Assembly: GCA_029851415.1 (NCBI GenBank)
Contig: CM056744.1
Span: 99,667,338-99,731,337, forward strand
Direction: 5' to 3'
Length of the DNA stretch: 64,000 nucleotides
Origin: Eretmocerus hayati
Lineage: Eukaryota > Arthropoda > Insecta > Hymenoptera > Aphelinidae
Positions 49,271 to 60,880 of the stretch are shown in pieces (positions within the stretch are counted from its first letter, which is position 1; every line of letters starts with the position of its first letter). Below the pieces are notes generated by a model. That model was not told where the DNA came from and made no database searches. It saw nothing but the letters and a program-made list of their open reading frames with translations. Both the position numbers and the translations under genes were made by a program.

Positions 49271-49380
49271 AGTATATTACGCGTCGAGGGCGGAAAATTT
49301 TTTCGGGAAAACGTTACTGGACGCCTAAAGTTTTCCTGAATAATAAAGTTCTCGGCACGAGACGCGTATGCTATTTTATG
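49268..49380. repeat. Palindromic module with AATAGTA junction
   Basis: AATAGTATATTACGCGTCGA at the left, CGAGACGCGTATGCTATTTT at the right, and a TTTTCGGGAAAAC / GTTTTCCTGAA internal stem. It is not similar in core to the GCAGGCGAGGG modules but shares the same terminal AATAGTA/GCTATT signature. Confidence 0.5.
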
Positions 49381-50157
49381 GGTCAGTACGTAGCGAGTTC
49401 ACAAGCGTCCTCGCGTAGCGACGACGCTCAGTGCCAGATTTTGAAAAATCCTACTTCATTTTCAATGCGTCCCTGAACTACGGGCCGAAGGTCATTGATT
49501 TTTTTTGGAAAATGAAAGTCTGTACAAGGAGAATAACAACGCGAATAGTCCCAATTCCTGCAAATCGCTCCGCTTTTCCTAAAAGCCTCTCCAGCGTTTG
49601 GGTGCGACGCCTCGAATCTCGCTGTTTCTACGTACTGATTGATAAATGCTCATTCTATTTTCTATTTCACTCGAAAACTCGTATACACTTCTACCGTCCT
49701 CGATGGAATTTTGAGACATTATTTAACCTCCTTGCGCAATGGGCCCAGTCTTTCTTAAGCTATACCGAATATCGACTGATTCATTATGAACCTAGAAAAT
49801 GGAGTTGAGAAGCGATTTTATTTCAGTTCGAACCTGAGATTCTCTCTCCAGATCTCGGGAACATTTCGAGTGATGTTTATACATTTTTCAAAAATGTTTC
49901 CGAATCACATAGCGATGCACTTACAAGGGGAGGTCAGGGTCTGCGGGAGCTCAAACGCCATGCGAATTTCTTTACATACTGTTTGGGGCAAAAAATATAC
50001 ATATTTTTGGTATAGGGCATAAAGTGTTAGGACCAACATTAACAGGATTCTCGAGCTCTTGACCACTGTTCATCCTTGAATAAGTCGAGTTCTATACGTC
50101 GTGGGTATTTTTAAAAAAGCTTTTCAGAGGGCAGAAAAAATACTAACTTATAGTGGG

Positions 50158-50665
50158 TTTAGATGATTCTTATCGAATATTCTTGGAGGTCCTACACGCT
50201 GATGAAAAATTAGAAGATCTCAAAATTCTTTACTCTCGTTCAGACAACTGCAGTTTTAATGCGAATGAAGATACGGCAATTCTGGGAGAAGCATCTTGTA
50301 GAGCGGAAAAAATGCTATACGGAGCCATTTTTTGATTATTTTGCACGTACCGCGTGTGAGAACAAACGAGCTGTCTAGATGCCCGAAATGACTGTTTATT
50401 ACCGGAAATGGCACAGAAAACGTTGAATAACATGATTTTGGGAATTCGGACAGCTCGCACGTCTTCATACACGGGACGTAAGAAGTGATAAAAAATAGCT
50501 ACACATCGCATTTTTTCTGCTCTCCAAATGCATTTTCCAGAATTTCCGTATCTTCATTCGCATTAAAACTGCAGGTGTCTCAATGAAAGTAGAAAATTCT
50601 TAGATTTTCTATTTTTTCATCAGCGCGTAGGACTTTGAAAAATATTCGATGAAAATCATTCAAAC
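50158..50665. repeat. 508 bp foldback element
   Basis: Inverted arms: GATGATTCTTATCGAATATT / AATATTCGATGAAAATCATT, GTCCTACACGCTGATGAAAA / TTTTCATCAGCGCGTAGGAC, AACTGCAGTTTTAATGCGAA / TTCGCATTAAAACTGCAG and GAAGATACGGCAATTCTGG / CCAGAATTTCCGTATCTTC. Centre carries GAGCTGTC / GACAGCTC. Arms about 85-90 percent identical. Confidence 0.75.
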
Positions 50666-51160
50666 CCATTGGAAATTGGTATTTTTTTCTGCTCTTGGAG
50701 AGGTTTTTTTGGAAATATTCGTACGACGCATGTAACTCGACTTATTGCTGTTGCAAGTCAGGGTATTTGAGGGTTCACCAATCGAGAACTTTTGAACGGT
50801 ACTGTATGTACTAGACCCGTGAAAGGACCCCGCTCCGAGAGATAGGATTTAGGGTTCAGGTGAATTTTGCTGGTAGTGAAATATGTTACAGAACTGAAAA
50901 TTCTGAACAAAAAAATCAACGGGCTCGAAGACGGATAATGAAGAGTTTTTTCAGAATTATTTACTTGAACGCCGAAAAAAGGAGGTTATGAGATCATACA
51001 GAATAACAACATGCGGACGATAACCCAATTCACGGCATTCAAACTCAGGTAGTAAATGTTTGATGTAGGCAAAGACTCACGACTTTCAGAACCTAATCAT
51101 TTTATCTTCAACTAAGTATTGCTAAAATTGCTCAATTCCATACGGTGTCGGCAGGGCCAT

Positions 51161-51249
51161 TAAGAGAGGAAAACGCGAGGCTTGTTCGCATCATATATAA
51201 ATTATACATGCATTCATAAGTAGCAAACAAGCCTCGCACTTTTCTCTTT
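51161..51249. repeat. 89 bp hairpin
   Basis: TAAGAGAGGAAAACGCGAGG-CTTGTT pairs with AACAAG-CCTCGCACTTTTCTCTTT around a ~40 bp AT-rich loop. Confidence 0.6.
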
Positions 51250-51639
51250 CAATTGTTCCGCCGAGACTGTCTGCAGTTGAGCCATTTCAATAGCCTTCCA
51301 AATTCTATTCACTTTTGCGGTCTCAAGTCAATGACTGCGGTGGATTTCATCCGTCGATTTCGCGGAAGAGATTACCATCTTCGCTTTCCATGGTCAAATG
51401 TCAAGTGGCAAATGAAGATCGCAAATCAGGCTAACATTTCACAAGCCTAAGTCGACCATTCGTTTATCGAGGCACTTTGAAACGTCTTAGAAGATATACC
51501 TTCGATTTACAAGCTTCGGGATCATGATTCTTTAGAATAAATGGGAATATTGAAACTTCCATAAATCTACGAAAGTACGAAATCAACTAGGAGATTTAAA
51601 TGCGGTTTGTTATTTCTGACCTCTTTTATGAACAGAATT

Positions 51640-53580
51640 TGGTCTCAAATCGCCGGGAAGATTGGTTACTCTGGCTACCATATCCCGAGCATGAACCAAA
51701 TATCATTTGGTCTTCCAAGTATTAGAAAATGGCCGAGTGACGGTATTGCTAATTTTCCAATTCTGTGACCTTGATTCTCGAATTTGGATGAAATAATATA
51801 CAGTTTTGGGCACGAATCTCCTCGGAAATGGAGAGAACTAAGATATTCGAGTGCTGTTCTCTGATTCGGATTAGTTTCACAGCCAAAATCTGATGTCAAA
51901 TCTCGGAATGGAGACCGCAAATTAGGTCACCATAACACGAGCATAAGCCGATTGCTATTCGGTTGTAGATGTACTGGAAAATATTTTACGAGATGAGTCA
52001 CTGACTCTCCACTTTTGTCATCACAATTCTCGAGAACAACATGAAACTCAAAAACGTGGATGCGTGAATCTCTCATGGAAATGTGACAAAAAGGAGATTC
52101 GATCGCTGTTTCTTAATTCTGTCCTTTTTTACGATCAGAAACTGATTCCGAATCACGGGAACAATATGCAACTCTGGCTATCGTACCCAGAGATAGAGAC
52201 GAACCTCATTTTTGGTCTCCGAGTTATTGGAAAATACTTGAGAGAGCGTGGTGCAGTTGGTGCTGATTTCCCAGCTGTGACATCACAATTCTCGAGTTTG
52301 TATCGAATCGAATCGACTTGAGATTGTGCATCTTCTTGGGGATAGTGTCCACGAAGAGATTCGCGAGCTGCTCTCTGCTTGAGGCATTTCGGAGATGCGA
52401 ATCATGTTATGTTCCGCCCTTGAAAATTGTCGCAGCTTTTTTACATTATTGTAAGGATTATGATACCTTCTTGAGATGCCTAAGGTCGATCCATCGGCAA
52501 ATCGATTCCGAGGATTCTGATCACAAAGCTGAGAAATCGGATTTACGCTATCTATATCTTTTAGTCACTGAGCCAGTAGATCATGCTTCACTCATGTGTA
52601 TAGTATATAACTCGGGGTTGCAACTCTTCTCGTCACTTTGGATCCAATCATATTAGTGGGACGGGTGAGAATGATGTAACAACATTCGAACCTCCTCGTA
52701 GACTCTGTGACCTAGTAGATTCACGCCCGGAATTCTCAGTAATCCAATCCATTCCCGAGAATTCCTATCACGAAGCTCAGTAATCAGATTTCCGCAATCT
52801 AAGATATTCCTCAGTCTCTGAGCCAACAGACAATGCTTCACTCATGTGTTTGATATTAGACTCGGGGTTGCAATTTTTCCCGCCACTTGAGACCAAATTA
52901 CATTTATGACACAGGTCAAAATGATGCAGTAACACTCGAATCACCTCATCGTCTCTATGAACTACTAGAATCTCGCCCAAAATTCTGAGAAATTCAATAT
53001 GTTTCCGAGAATTCTGATAACAAAGACGAGAAATCGAGTTCATGCTAACCAAGATTTTTCTCATAGCTTGGAAATCTCAGTTTGTGAGTTTCAAAGCTCG
53101 ACTCTGATCCACGCGTGCCCCCAGCACCGCATCCGTCTATGCAACACGATTTGGGGTCTGGGCGGTGTTAGATTCGTGTGTAGTGCCTTCAAGATATCCC
53201 AGAAACGAGATTCTCCGACTTTCCAAGCTTTATCTCGATTTAGAGTTTCACCAATGTCAGATTCGTCTTTAGCGTCCTCGAAATACCCCGAAAAACATAT
53301 CCTATGACTTGACACGCTCGATTCTGATCGGCACACTCCTCCAACCCCGCATCTCTGCGGGGTCGGTGGCGCGCATTGAGCAACACGATCGGGAGGATAC
53401 ACATACTCAGATTCGTGTTGAGAGACCTCGAGATGTTCAGAAAACACCTCTAGGCTCTTCGAGCACGATTTAGATCATCGCATGCTTCCACCCCCGCAGC
53501 CTCTTACTCGGCCTGATCTCGAACTTCCGCGATATCAGATTCGAGCTCTGCATCCTCAAAAATACCCACCCAAGACCGTC
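51640..53580. repeat. Degenerate tandem array, ~250 bp period
   Basis: Landmark sequences recur about every 250 bp. GATTCTCGAATTTGG / CAATTCTCGAGAACA / CAATTCTCGAGTTTG lie near 51770, 52022 and 52285; GGATTCTGATCACAAAGC / GAATTCCTATCACGAAGC / GAATTCTGATAACAAAGA near 52512, 52759 and 53008. CTGGCTACCATA / AGGTCACCATAA / CTGGCTATCGTA and TTCACTCATGTGT/CTCGGGGTTGCAA behave the same way. Units are 70-80 percent alike by eye. The last part (53.1-53.58 kb) has a related but looser repeat around ACCCCGCATC and CAACACGAT. Long-looking frames on both strands are a consequence of the array. Confidence 0.65.
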
Positions 53581-53860
53581 ACCTCGCGATGCATTCCGAG
53601 GATGCCATCATCTTTAAAATAAGCCAGGTTGTCCCACTCAATCATGCCTCTGACGACTTTGATTGAGTTTTTATCGATTTTGTCAAAATGACTCATTTGT
53701 AATTACGCCCTTCTTCCGCGCACCCCCTCAAGCGTCTTTTCGCAGTGATTTCGCAGTGTATTCATGGTTGTTTTTGATTTGAAGGTTAGAGTGTGGGTCG
53801 CGGATTAGACGCTGATACTACAGCAGTCAGCGTGGCGAATAAATGAATTGAAGTCTATGC

Positions 53861-54000
53861 ATTGCACAAGCGGGAGTAGGTGAACTGCAGTGCATCGAGA
53901 TCTTCGGTCTTATTTGCTCTCATAGGTTGCCATAACCTATGAGTGCGGGTGGGACAGTGTATCTAGATGCACTGCAGTTCACCTTCCTCCCGATTGTACC
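53861..54000. repeat. 140 bp hairpin
   Basis: ATTGCACAAGCGGGAGTAGG-TGAACTGCAGTGCAT pairs with ATGCACTGCAGTTCA-CCTTCCTCCCGATTGTAC. Inner TCATAGGTTGCCATAACCTATGA forms a second small stem. Confidence 0.65.
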
Positions 54001-54274
54001 AGCGTAACAGAACACCAAAGACTCGAACTCGTTCTCTTGCTACACTGACTACATGTAGACTGACTACGCGCCTAATCCGCGGGTCAAACTCTAACTCGGC
54101 TAACGACACTGCACCAACTAGATCCAACCTTTTGTTTAAGCGCATGACCTTGAGCGCATGACTTTGTTAAGATTAGTCCTATTGAGAAAAATATGATCTG
54201 AAATCGGAATAAGCTGGGCGTCGTGGATGGCGTGGAAAAAGAGAAAAAAACGCGCATTGTCTGTCGAAGCCCTA

Positions 54275-56216
54275 CACTGAGAAAATTATTTGGCCATTCT
54301 GAAAAAAAATATATTCAGATTGAATACACGCGCATGTATATTATCCTTTACTGTTATTTTTCTAGAATGGATAAACGTATTTTATCAGAATGGATGAATA
54401 TTTTTGCATTCTGAGCGTACATTTGATCAAAATGAAAAGATGCTCATACACGGGCCATTAATGTGAACGATACTGTGAATGTCATTGAAGAAATATTATT
54501 CAAGTTTGATAAATATTACTTTGAGCCAGGTAGATATTCAATAAAAATCAAAAATCAGTTTCAAGTCTGGAATAATAATTTCCAAAAAATAGCAAAAGTA
54601 TAGCACAATTGCGGCTTATCTGGTTTGGATAAATATTTATTCAGACACGCTTCTTTGTCAGTAATTGTTAGTTTCATTTCTTATTAATCTATATCACTTA
54701 AACTCGTATCATAATACTGTAGAGGATCTTATATCTTAACTATTCGCTAATATACATATCACTTTACTAATACATTATCGCTTCGCACTCATATTCGCTA
54801 TGTTCCATGAGATGCTTTGGAGCCTTATATATCAACCGAGGCCCTTCTTAGCCGCTTGCGAGGAATCAATCAACGTGTTGTTACCCGATTTAGGAATGAA
54901 GATATACGTTCAGTTGACATCATAGACTAAAGAGTCATATCTTCCGCTTAGGAGGATATCAAATTCATCGATTTACACGAGAAATTCTTATTATAAGCCA
55001 ATAATTCAGTTTAAAAAAGCTGATTTTGAGGCGATTAATATTCCAAGCGCCATCTATGAGCGGAAATCGGTCGTAATCACATTTGAAGTTTCTAAATAAA
55101 TATCTCATCAAAATCGTCCATTAGCTTATTCGCAATTATCAAACAATTATTTGAAATTAACAATTCTCAATAAATTGATCCACCAAAGTGGCGCATTCTA
55201 AAAATCATACTCATTGTCTCATCTTTCAAGTTTAATGGATATTATCTCAATGTCGGTACCTCAGATTTTGATTCTAATATATTCTTTGTATACGTGATAT
55301 CAAACCATTATTCAAGCACAGAGTTACAAAGATCCTGGACTTAGCAACGCCAAGGTTTTTAAATCAAGGGATATGATGGATGGAAGTGATTGTTCCGAAT
55401 AAGCTTGATCATCAGGCTCGATTATCAGTTCTCATCGGCTATTTCCAAACGGACAAATATTTATTCATATTGAATATAGTTTGTTCATTCGGACCAAGCT
55501 TGATTTGATTAAACTTAAAGATTCGAAACGAGGAACTATCCTATACCAGAATGTAAACTCACCTCAACAGTCTTGGCAAACAATTTTTGGAGCTGATTAA
55601 ATATTTGTTCAATCCGAGATCATTCCTAACCTTCGAAATTATATTCCTTGAGAAACTTGATTTGATTATTCTGAACAAATACGTCACTCGAAATAAGTGA
55701 TACTTACCTGTTTTCAATAAATCTTTGTTGAAATTGATGACGATCGTGTCTTCACAATTGTAATATCTGTTTAATGAGAACGTTAACTTATTCATTCAAA
55801 TTGAACAGACCATTCGTGACTTGAAATAAATATTCATTCAAACCCATGGGTGCAATTGTGTTTTATGAGGTCCTGGCTAATTGAACACATATAAATTCGA
55901 GTTTATAAAATAAATTATCATTTGGTCGCATATTATTACTCAATTATATATATTTGTTTTGAATAAACTCGATTATTTGGTTCTATTATCAGCTTTTACT
56001 GAATGTACAACTTATGAATAAATATGTATTCGAATCGAATACAATTTATTCATTGTGGCCTAATTCATGAGTGAATAGATCACAAAATCACCAGTGAATA
56101 GATATTTATCTGAAAAAAGAATCTTGTATTCACTGAGAACAAATATTTTTTCAATCTACACAAGGCATTTACGATTAAATATATTTATTCAATTCTGGCA
56201 AATAATTTTCTCAGTG
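54275..56216. mobile_element. 1.94 kb non-autonomous element with CACTGAGAAAATTATTT ends and TA duplication
   Basis: Terminal inverted repeats CACTGAGAAAATTATTTGGC (54275) and its complement ending CAAATAATTTTCTCAGTG (56216), flanked on both sides by TA (54273-54274 and 56217-56218). The interior is very AT-rich and full of GAATAAATAT / ATATTTATTC motifs, especially near each end, so subterminal sequences also fold back. No transposase frame. TA target duplication suggests Tc1/mariner-like mobilisation. It ends 130 bp before the second protease homologue. Confidence 0.75.
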
Positions 56217-56346
56217 TATGAGGGGAATAACAATAAATTCCAGTCTTAGGCTGATTAGTGGTAGAAAAAAGTATGTAAATCAGTATCTGTATTTAGAATG
56301 ATGAGACGAAAGTGAAAGCGAGGAAAATAGATCAATATAAAGTCTA

Positions 56347-57805
56347 ATGATCCATTTGATCTCCACAGTGTCCAAGGAGGAGATTGATTTTTACAAAAAA
56401 GAATATGGTGATTTAGTATATGAATGGGAGGCAGACTTCTTGGTTTCCATCGTCGACGCCAAAACTCGCAAGGCTAAATGTGTTGGAGCCTTACTCGACG
56501 ATGATCTTATCGTGACAACGTCCAAAGATTGTGCCGATGCTGGTAAATCAAATATTATGGTCACAATGGATCGCCTGAAAACTAAAAAGACGATTCCTGT
56601 ATCGAGTATCAAGAAACATCCTAAATATGATCCAAATGACCGCACGAACCGATTCAACCTAGCCATTTTACATCTACAGCAAAAAATTGAATTCAATGAA
56701 TACAGCAACAAGACCAAATTGGCCGAAAAAAAGCCTTCGGCTGGATCCTTGGCCAAGATCTATGGATATAGTGAGTAAATTCGCTTCTTAAAATATATTG
56801 TGAGTAAATGCGACCATTATATATGACTTCAAGGCAGCAATAACTTCAGGGGCTTGTTTTAGAAGTCAATTCTTTCATTGATGACAATAATATTAACATA
56901 GCTACATTCAATCTCTGGCTCCGTGTGTGCTAAAATGGCAATTTTGAGCAAATTTTCCACTTTTAGACACAGTTCCACAGATCGACAGTGCTGTCGGGGT
57001 TGCGAGAACTTGTAGTTCATCCAGCTTCAAGAGTTGATAATCTCAACTCTTGTGGTGATTCAGTTTAGATCAAAAAGTATTTCGAAGTATCGAAACCCAA
57101 TTTTCGGGATGCTACATCGAAGTTTCTCATTATCAATGCTAGCATGAAGTCGACTGTGGAATGATGAAAGTACTGATCTCGACAATAACATTCCTCGATT
57201 AAAATAATCCCATGGTGCATAAAAGTATTCCTTATGAATGATTCAAGTTGATAGGAATATCTCACCACACAACGAATAATTCGCATTTATCCCAATCAAT
57301 CATTTTCCATGTATAAATTTCTATCTTTTACTTCGTCGTTTTCTCTGCACTTCGACCCATTATTTGAATACCTGTCGATAATTTATTCACTGAGGAGATC
57401 AATATTTACCAATGGATCTAACCCCTCAATCCTAACTGATGAAAAATTCTGGACGTAACAATAAGCTGATGATTTGTTATTTTTTTAGATTTGCATATGA
57501 AAACTAGATCATTGAAATTGTCAGTAAGCCACAACGAGGAGTGTGAACTCTTCATCTCCCCCAACGTAAAAAACGAGCAAGGGAGAATCTGCGCGAAGAG
57601 TAGAGTTGGAATGTGTCCTTTCCATAAACCCTTCGGAGCTCCACTTATGGTCAATCGCTCCCTTGTCGGACTAATGTCGATAGAACCGACTGAATGCGCT
57701 GACTACCGAGCTCCAGTTGTTTTCACTGATCTTACAATGGATGAAAACAAGAAGTTCGTTGAGAAATGGTTGCATCACGATTGGCACAACGACGGCGATC
57801 TATAA
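56347..57805 (+). CDS. Serine protease homologue lacking all three catalytic residues (5' end uncertain)
   Basis: Two exons, 56347-56770 and 57489-57805 (GTGAGT donor, TTTTTTTAG acceptor, phase 1), about 246 residues. A chymotrypsin-like outline is visible: CVGALLDDDLIVTTSKDC aligns with the His57 strand but reads Lys where His is expected; RFNLAILHLQ replaces DIALL-type Asp102; MCPFHKPFGAPLMV occupies the GDSGGPLV position without Ser. Conserved cysteines remain (CVG..KDC, EECEL, RICAK, TECADY). No signal peptide follows from the ATG at 56347; an in-frame phase-1 acceptor (CTCCACAG at about 56367) suggests the secretion exon lies upstream, displaced by the 1.94 kb element. TATAAAG at 56336 is too close to the ATG to be its TATA box. 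Confidence 0.65.
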
Positions 57806-58648
57806 TCTGTGTGCTTGTTTTATTAATGATTTTGAGACGAAATTCTCCATGAGAATAGTCTTTATCCAATATCCACTCAATCTAGTTATGAAACAAAAAA
57901 ATGATGTGTGATGAATCAAAAGTGTACCTACGTATGATTAAATATTTCAAATGAAGGATTTGGGAGATTTTGAATTCGATGGAAGAATCGACATGTTCCC
58001 AGATACTTAGTTATAATTTTCATCGCATGTCAATATCAAAAATAGTCTTATATTTTGAACTTTACACTTGGATGTCATCAATGCTGTACAATGTGGTGCG
58101 CAAACGATGAACTATTGGGACTGCGTCAACACGTTCGCTGCGGCGGGGCCTACCCGGCTGAAAATGGTCACGCGACATTCGTGCGATAGTAGCGTGCCTC
58201 GTGACGCTACCGTGAGGCGACCGGGCGCGCTATGGTCGCGCGACGAGAGTGTAGCCTCACTGTAGCGCGACGAGATCTATTATGAAAATGAAGTGATCAT
58301 CATTGTACAGGGTATAATGGGTATTGGCAGAGGAGTCAAGTGATGAATATGGCGCTTGCGGATTGTGATTCACATTACGCACAGAGTTTATCCATGAAGA
58401 TGCCTCAGTTCGGATGTTAATTAATTCGCATCTGTTTCCAATTCGGATTCGTCGCATCACAGTGGCGTGCTCGTGAGGCTACCGTCACGCTACAATCGCC
58501 CGACACAAAAAGAGCAACATATGTGAATAAACTCTTTGCTCGATTGAAACGGCATTCATAGGATGGATTAAAAATGCATTAAGAATGCAAAAAAATTAAA
58601 AAAAAACACATTCAACTCATTATCAGTAATTGTCCAACTTTGAAATTT

Positions 58649-58717
58649 TCGGCCGGCACTTGGGCACGAACCCACGACTGTCCGATCCAAAGTCTGATAC
58701 ACTAACCTCGCGGCCGA
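58649..58717 (-). ncRNA. tRNA-like sequence, left arm
   Basis: Inverted partner of the 58925-58993 sequence, differing at two or three positions (GGACAGTCG instead of GGAAGGTCG). It has the same acceptor-like stem, anticodon loop CTTTGGA and B-box-like GGTTCGTGCCC. The 3' ends of the two copies face outward from the centre of the foldback. Confidence 0.5.
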
Positions 58718-58924
58718 CGAAGCGTGTTACGCGGGATGTTATAAAAGGCTTAGTTGAAGTTGAGGTTGTCGTTTTGTAGTATATAGCGTTTTCCTACTCA
58801 TTCGCTCATCCAATGATAATCGTTCATGTTTTCTAACGCAAATATTGACCAGTTGGTAATATGCTATATACGACAACCTCAACTTCAAGTTCGCCATTTA
58901 TGAGACCCCGCGTAACACGCTTCG

Positions 58925-58993
58925 TCGGCCGCGAGGTTAGTGTATCAGACTTTGGATCGGAAGGTCGTGGGTTCGTGCCCAAGTGCCGGCCGA
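58925..58993 (+). ncRNA. tRNA-like sequence, right arm (Gln-UUG-like anticodon)
   Basis: A 69 nt sequence closed by a perfect 7 bp acceptor-like stem TCGGCCG / CGGCCGA. It has an anticodon-like arm TCAGA-CTTTGGA-TCGGA (loop with T33 and anticodon TTG, one A/G mismatch) and a B-box-like GGTTCGTGCCC. The T stem is only about 4 bp (TGGG/CCCA) and the D arm is poor, so this is more likely a tRNA-derived element component than a working tRNA. Confidence 0.5.
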
Positions 58994-59789
58994 AAATTTC
59001 AAAGTTGGACAATCACTGATAATGAGTTGAATGTGTTTTTTTTAATTTTTTTGCATTCTTAATGCATTTTTAATCCATCCTATGGATGCCGTTTCAATCG
59101 AGCAAAGAGTTTATTTACATATGTTGCTCTTTTTGTGTCGGGCGATTGTAGCGTGACGGTAGCCTCACGAGCACGCCACTGTGATGCGACGAATCCGAAT
59201 TGGAAACAGATGCGAATTAATTAACATCCGAACTGAGGCATCTTCATGGATAAACTCTGTGCGTAATGTGAATCACAATCCGCAAGCGCCATATTCATCA
59301 CTTGTTGACTCCTCTGCCAATACCCATTATACCCTGTACAATGATGATCACTTCATTTTCATAATAGATCTCGTCGCGCTACAGTGAGGCTACACTCTCG
59401 TCGCGCGACCATAGCGCGCCCGGTCGCCTCACGGTAGCGTCACGAGGCACGCTACTATCGCGCGAATGTCGCGTGACCATTTTCAGCCGGGTACCGGTGG
59501 GCTCTGCATGTCTTTCCTCCAGAGCTGAGAATTTTGGCTTTATAAGAAATAACATTGGGCGGGGCCCACCGGTGAGCCCCGCCGCACCTGATGTAAGATC
59601 ATCGACTTCAGCCTCCGCAGCGAACGTGTTAACTTGATATGAGACTATTGTGAAAATGGTTCCAATATAATGACTAATTGGATTATAATTCAATAAGAAT
59701 TGTGAAACTTATCTCGTGAAGTTTTTATTATGGCTCAAAAACAAATTTTGTACGTAATGCTCTATATAGAGCAAAAAGCAGCAAAATTC

Positions 59790-59985
59790 TTTACAAATAC
59801 TCAAAGTATTCTTCAAGAGCTATTGAGAGTTCCCAAAGGGTTCTCACATGCGCCACCAGAACCAAGTCTCTCAGGGTTCTCGCTGCAGTTCTCAAAGAAT
59901 TCTTGAAGAATTCCTAGAGAACTCTCAGAATGCTGTCAAGGTATTCGCAGATCAGTCATGAGGAATTCTCTTAATCCGTAAAGAT
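59790..59985. repeat. Cluster of AGAATTCTC/GAGAACTCT-type motifs
   Basis: About ten overlapping variants of GAATTCTTGAAGAATTC, GAGAACTCTCAGAA and GAGTTCTC within 200 bp. They resemble arrays of heat-shock-element half-sites (TTC/GAA), but spacing is irregular and the simplest reading is a degenerate simple repeat. Confidence 0.35.
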
Positions 59986-59999
59986 GAATCACTTATCAA

Positions 60000-60880
60000 T
60001 ATTATAAACAGGTATTCACTCATAGACTATGAGTCATAGTCTCCTATCCATTCCTTTATCTCTTGAGTTCGTACCAGTTAGATTGGGGGGAATATAATCG
60101 TTACCAATCTATCCACCCTTGCGATTCTGTGAGCTATTAGACTTATCAAAAAATAATAAGTATACCTCACACGTTGAATATTCCAATAGACTATTCCTTA
60201 CATTCAAATTGCAGGGCTTTCCGAGATCTTAGAGGTCGCTACCTGATTATTCTAGCTATGGCGCTGGGTAAATTCGAGAGCGCTTTTGAGATTTACTGAG
60301 ATTTGTTCTGAGTAAGTATCCCAGACGAGTCACTAAACTCATTCTCGGAGAAATAAGACTGCAAATTCTGACGGAGGAAACGAGACACAAAACGTTGAAA
60401 AAGCGTATTATGGACGAAATTTGAGAAGCTCAAACTTCGACCTCGGCTTCAACTGATGGTATCGTGAACTCTTCAAAAAATAACGCTGAAATTCGAAAGA
60501 GTTGGGAAAAAATCTCATTAGAGTTTGGTTGAATCTTGTGTCCCGAAGAGTAACTTGCAGAATCTTGCTACGGGTATGACTCTGGTGGTTTTGGACCGAA
60601 AAATCGATATTTCGGAAGTTTTTTAATCATATTTTCTGTACTATTTTGGAATGTTATCAATAGCCCCCGAGCCGTTATTCGTATTCTTTTCTCCTGAACG
60701 AGTAGCTTTCGATGTGTGAATTTACATCGAAACGAGGTTTGTTACACTACTCTTCCAAACTATCAATTTCAAACTTCCTGGTCGACGGCCATCTTGTTAT
60801 TTTAGGGTCCCTATATGATTCATGGGTTATTTCTGGCCGTAAACTGATAATTGTAGAACTGACTAGTGATACTTTGACAG
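60000..60880. other. No recognisable feature
   Basis: AT-rich sequence with short frames only; nothing could be assigned. Confidence 0.35.

Larger units (their letters stand above)
58130..59628. mobile_element. 1.5 kb TTAA-type foldback carrying two tRNA-like sequences
   Basis: Ends CACGTTCGCTGCGG (58130) and CCGCAGCGAACGTG (59628). Flanks TCAA (58126-58129) and TTAA (59629-59632) fit a TTAA target with one mutation. Arms of about 600 bp are nearly identical; shared blocks include GCTATGGTCGCGCGACGAGA and GACACAAAAAGAGCAACATA. The right arm carries about 150 bp extra (59493-59600), including its own ACCGGTGGGC / GCCCACCGGT stem. Open frames at 58257-58460 and 59181-59387 are the same sequence read from each arm and are not independent genes. 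The spacer (58740-58910) is itself an imperfect palindrome (GAAGTTGAGGTTGTCG / CGACAACCTCAACTTC). Confidence 0.8.

Noticed and set aside
49431..49808. 125-residue plus ORF
   Set aside because: No protein-like pattern, lies next to a palindromic module, and shows no splice or domain support.
53091..53447. 118-residue minus ORF and 102-residue plus ORF
   Set aside because: Both lie in the ~250 bp degenerate tandem array and repeat along it.
58925..58993. Functional tRNA-Gln gene
   Set aside because: Acceptor stem and anticodon loop are good, but the T stem is short, the D arm poor and the anticodon stem has a mismatch; kept as tRNA-like only.
58257..59387. Two identical 67-68 residue ORFs (MMRRIRIGNRCELINIRTEA)
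   Set aside because: One ORF read from each arm of the inverted repeat; no protein family and ends defined by the repeat.
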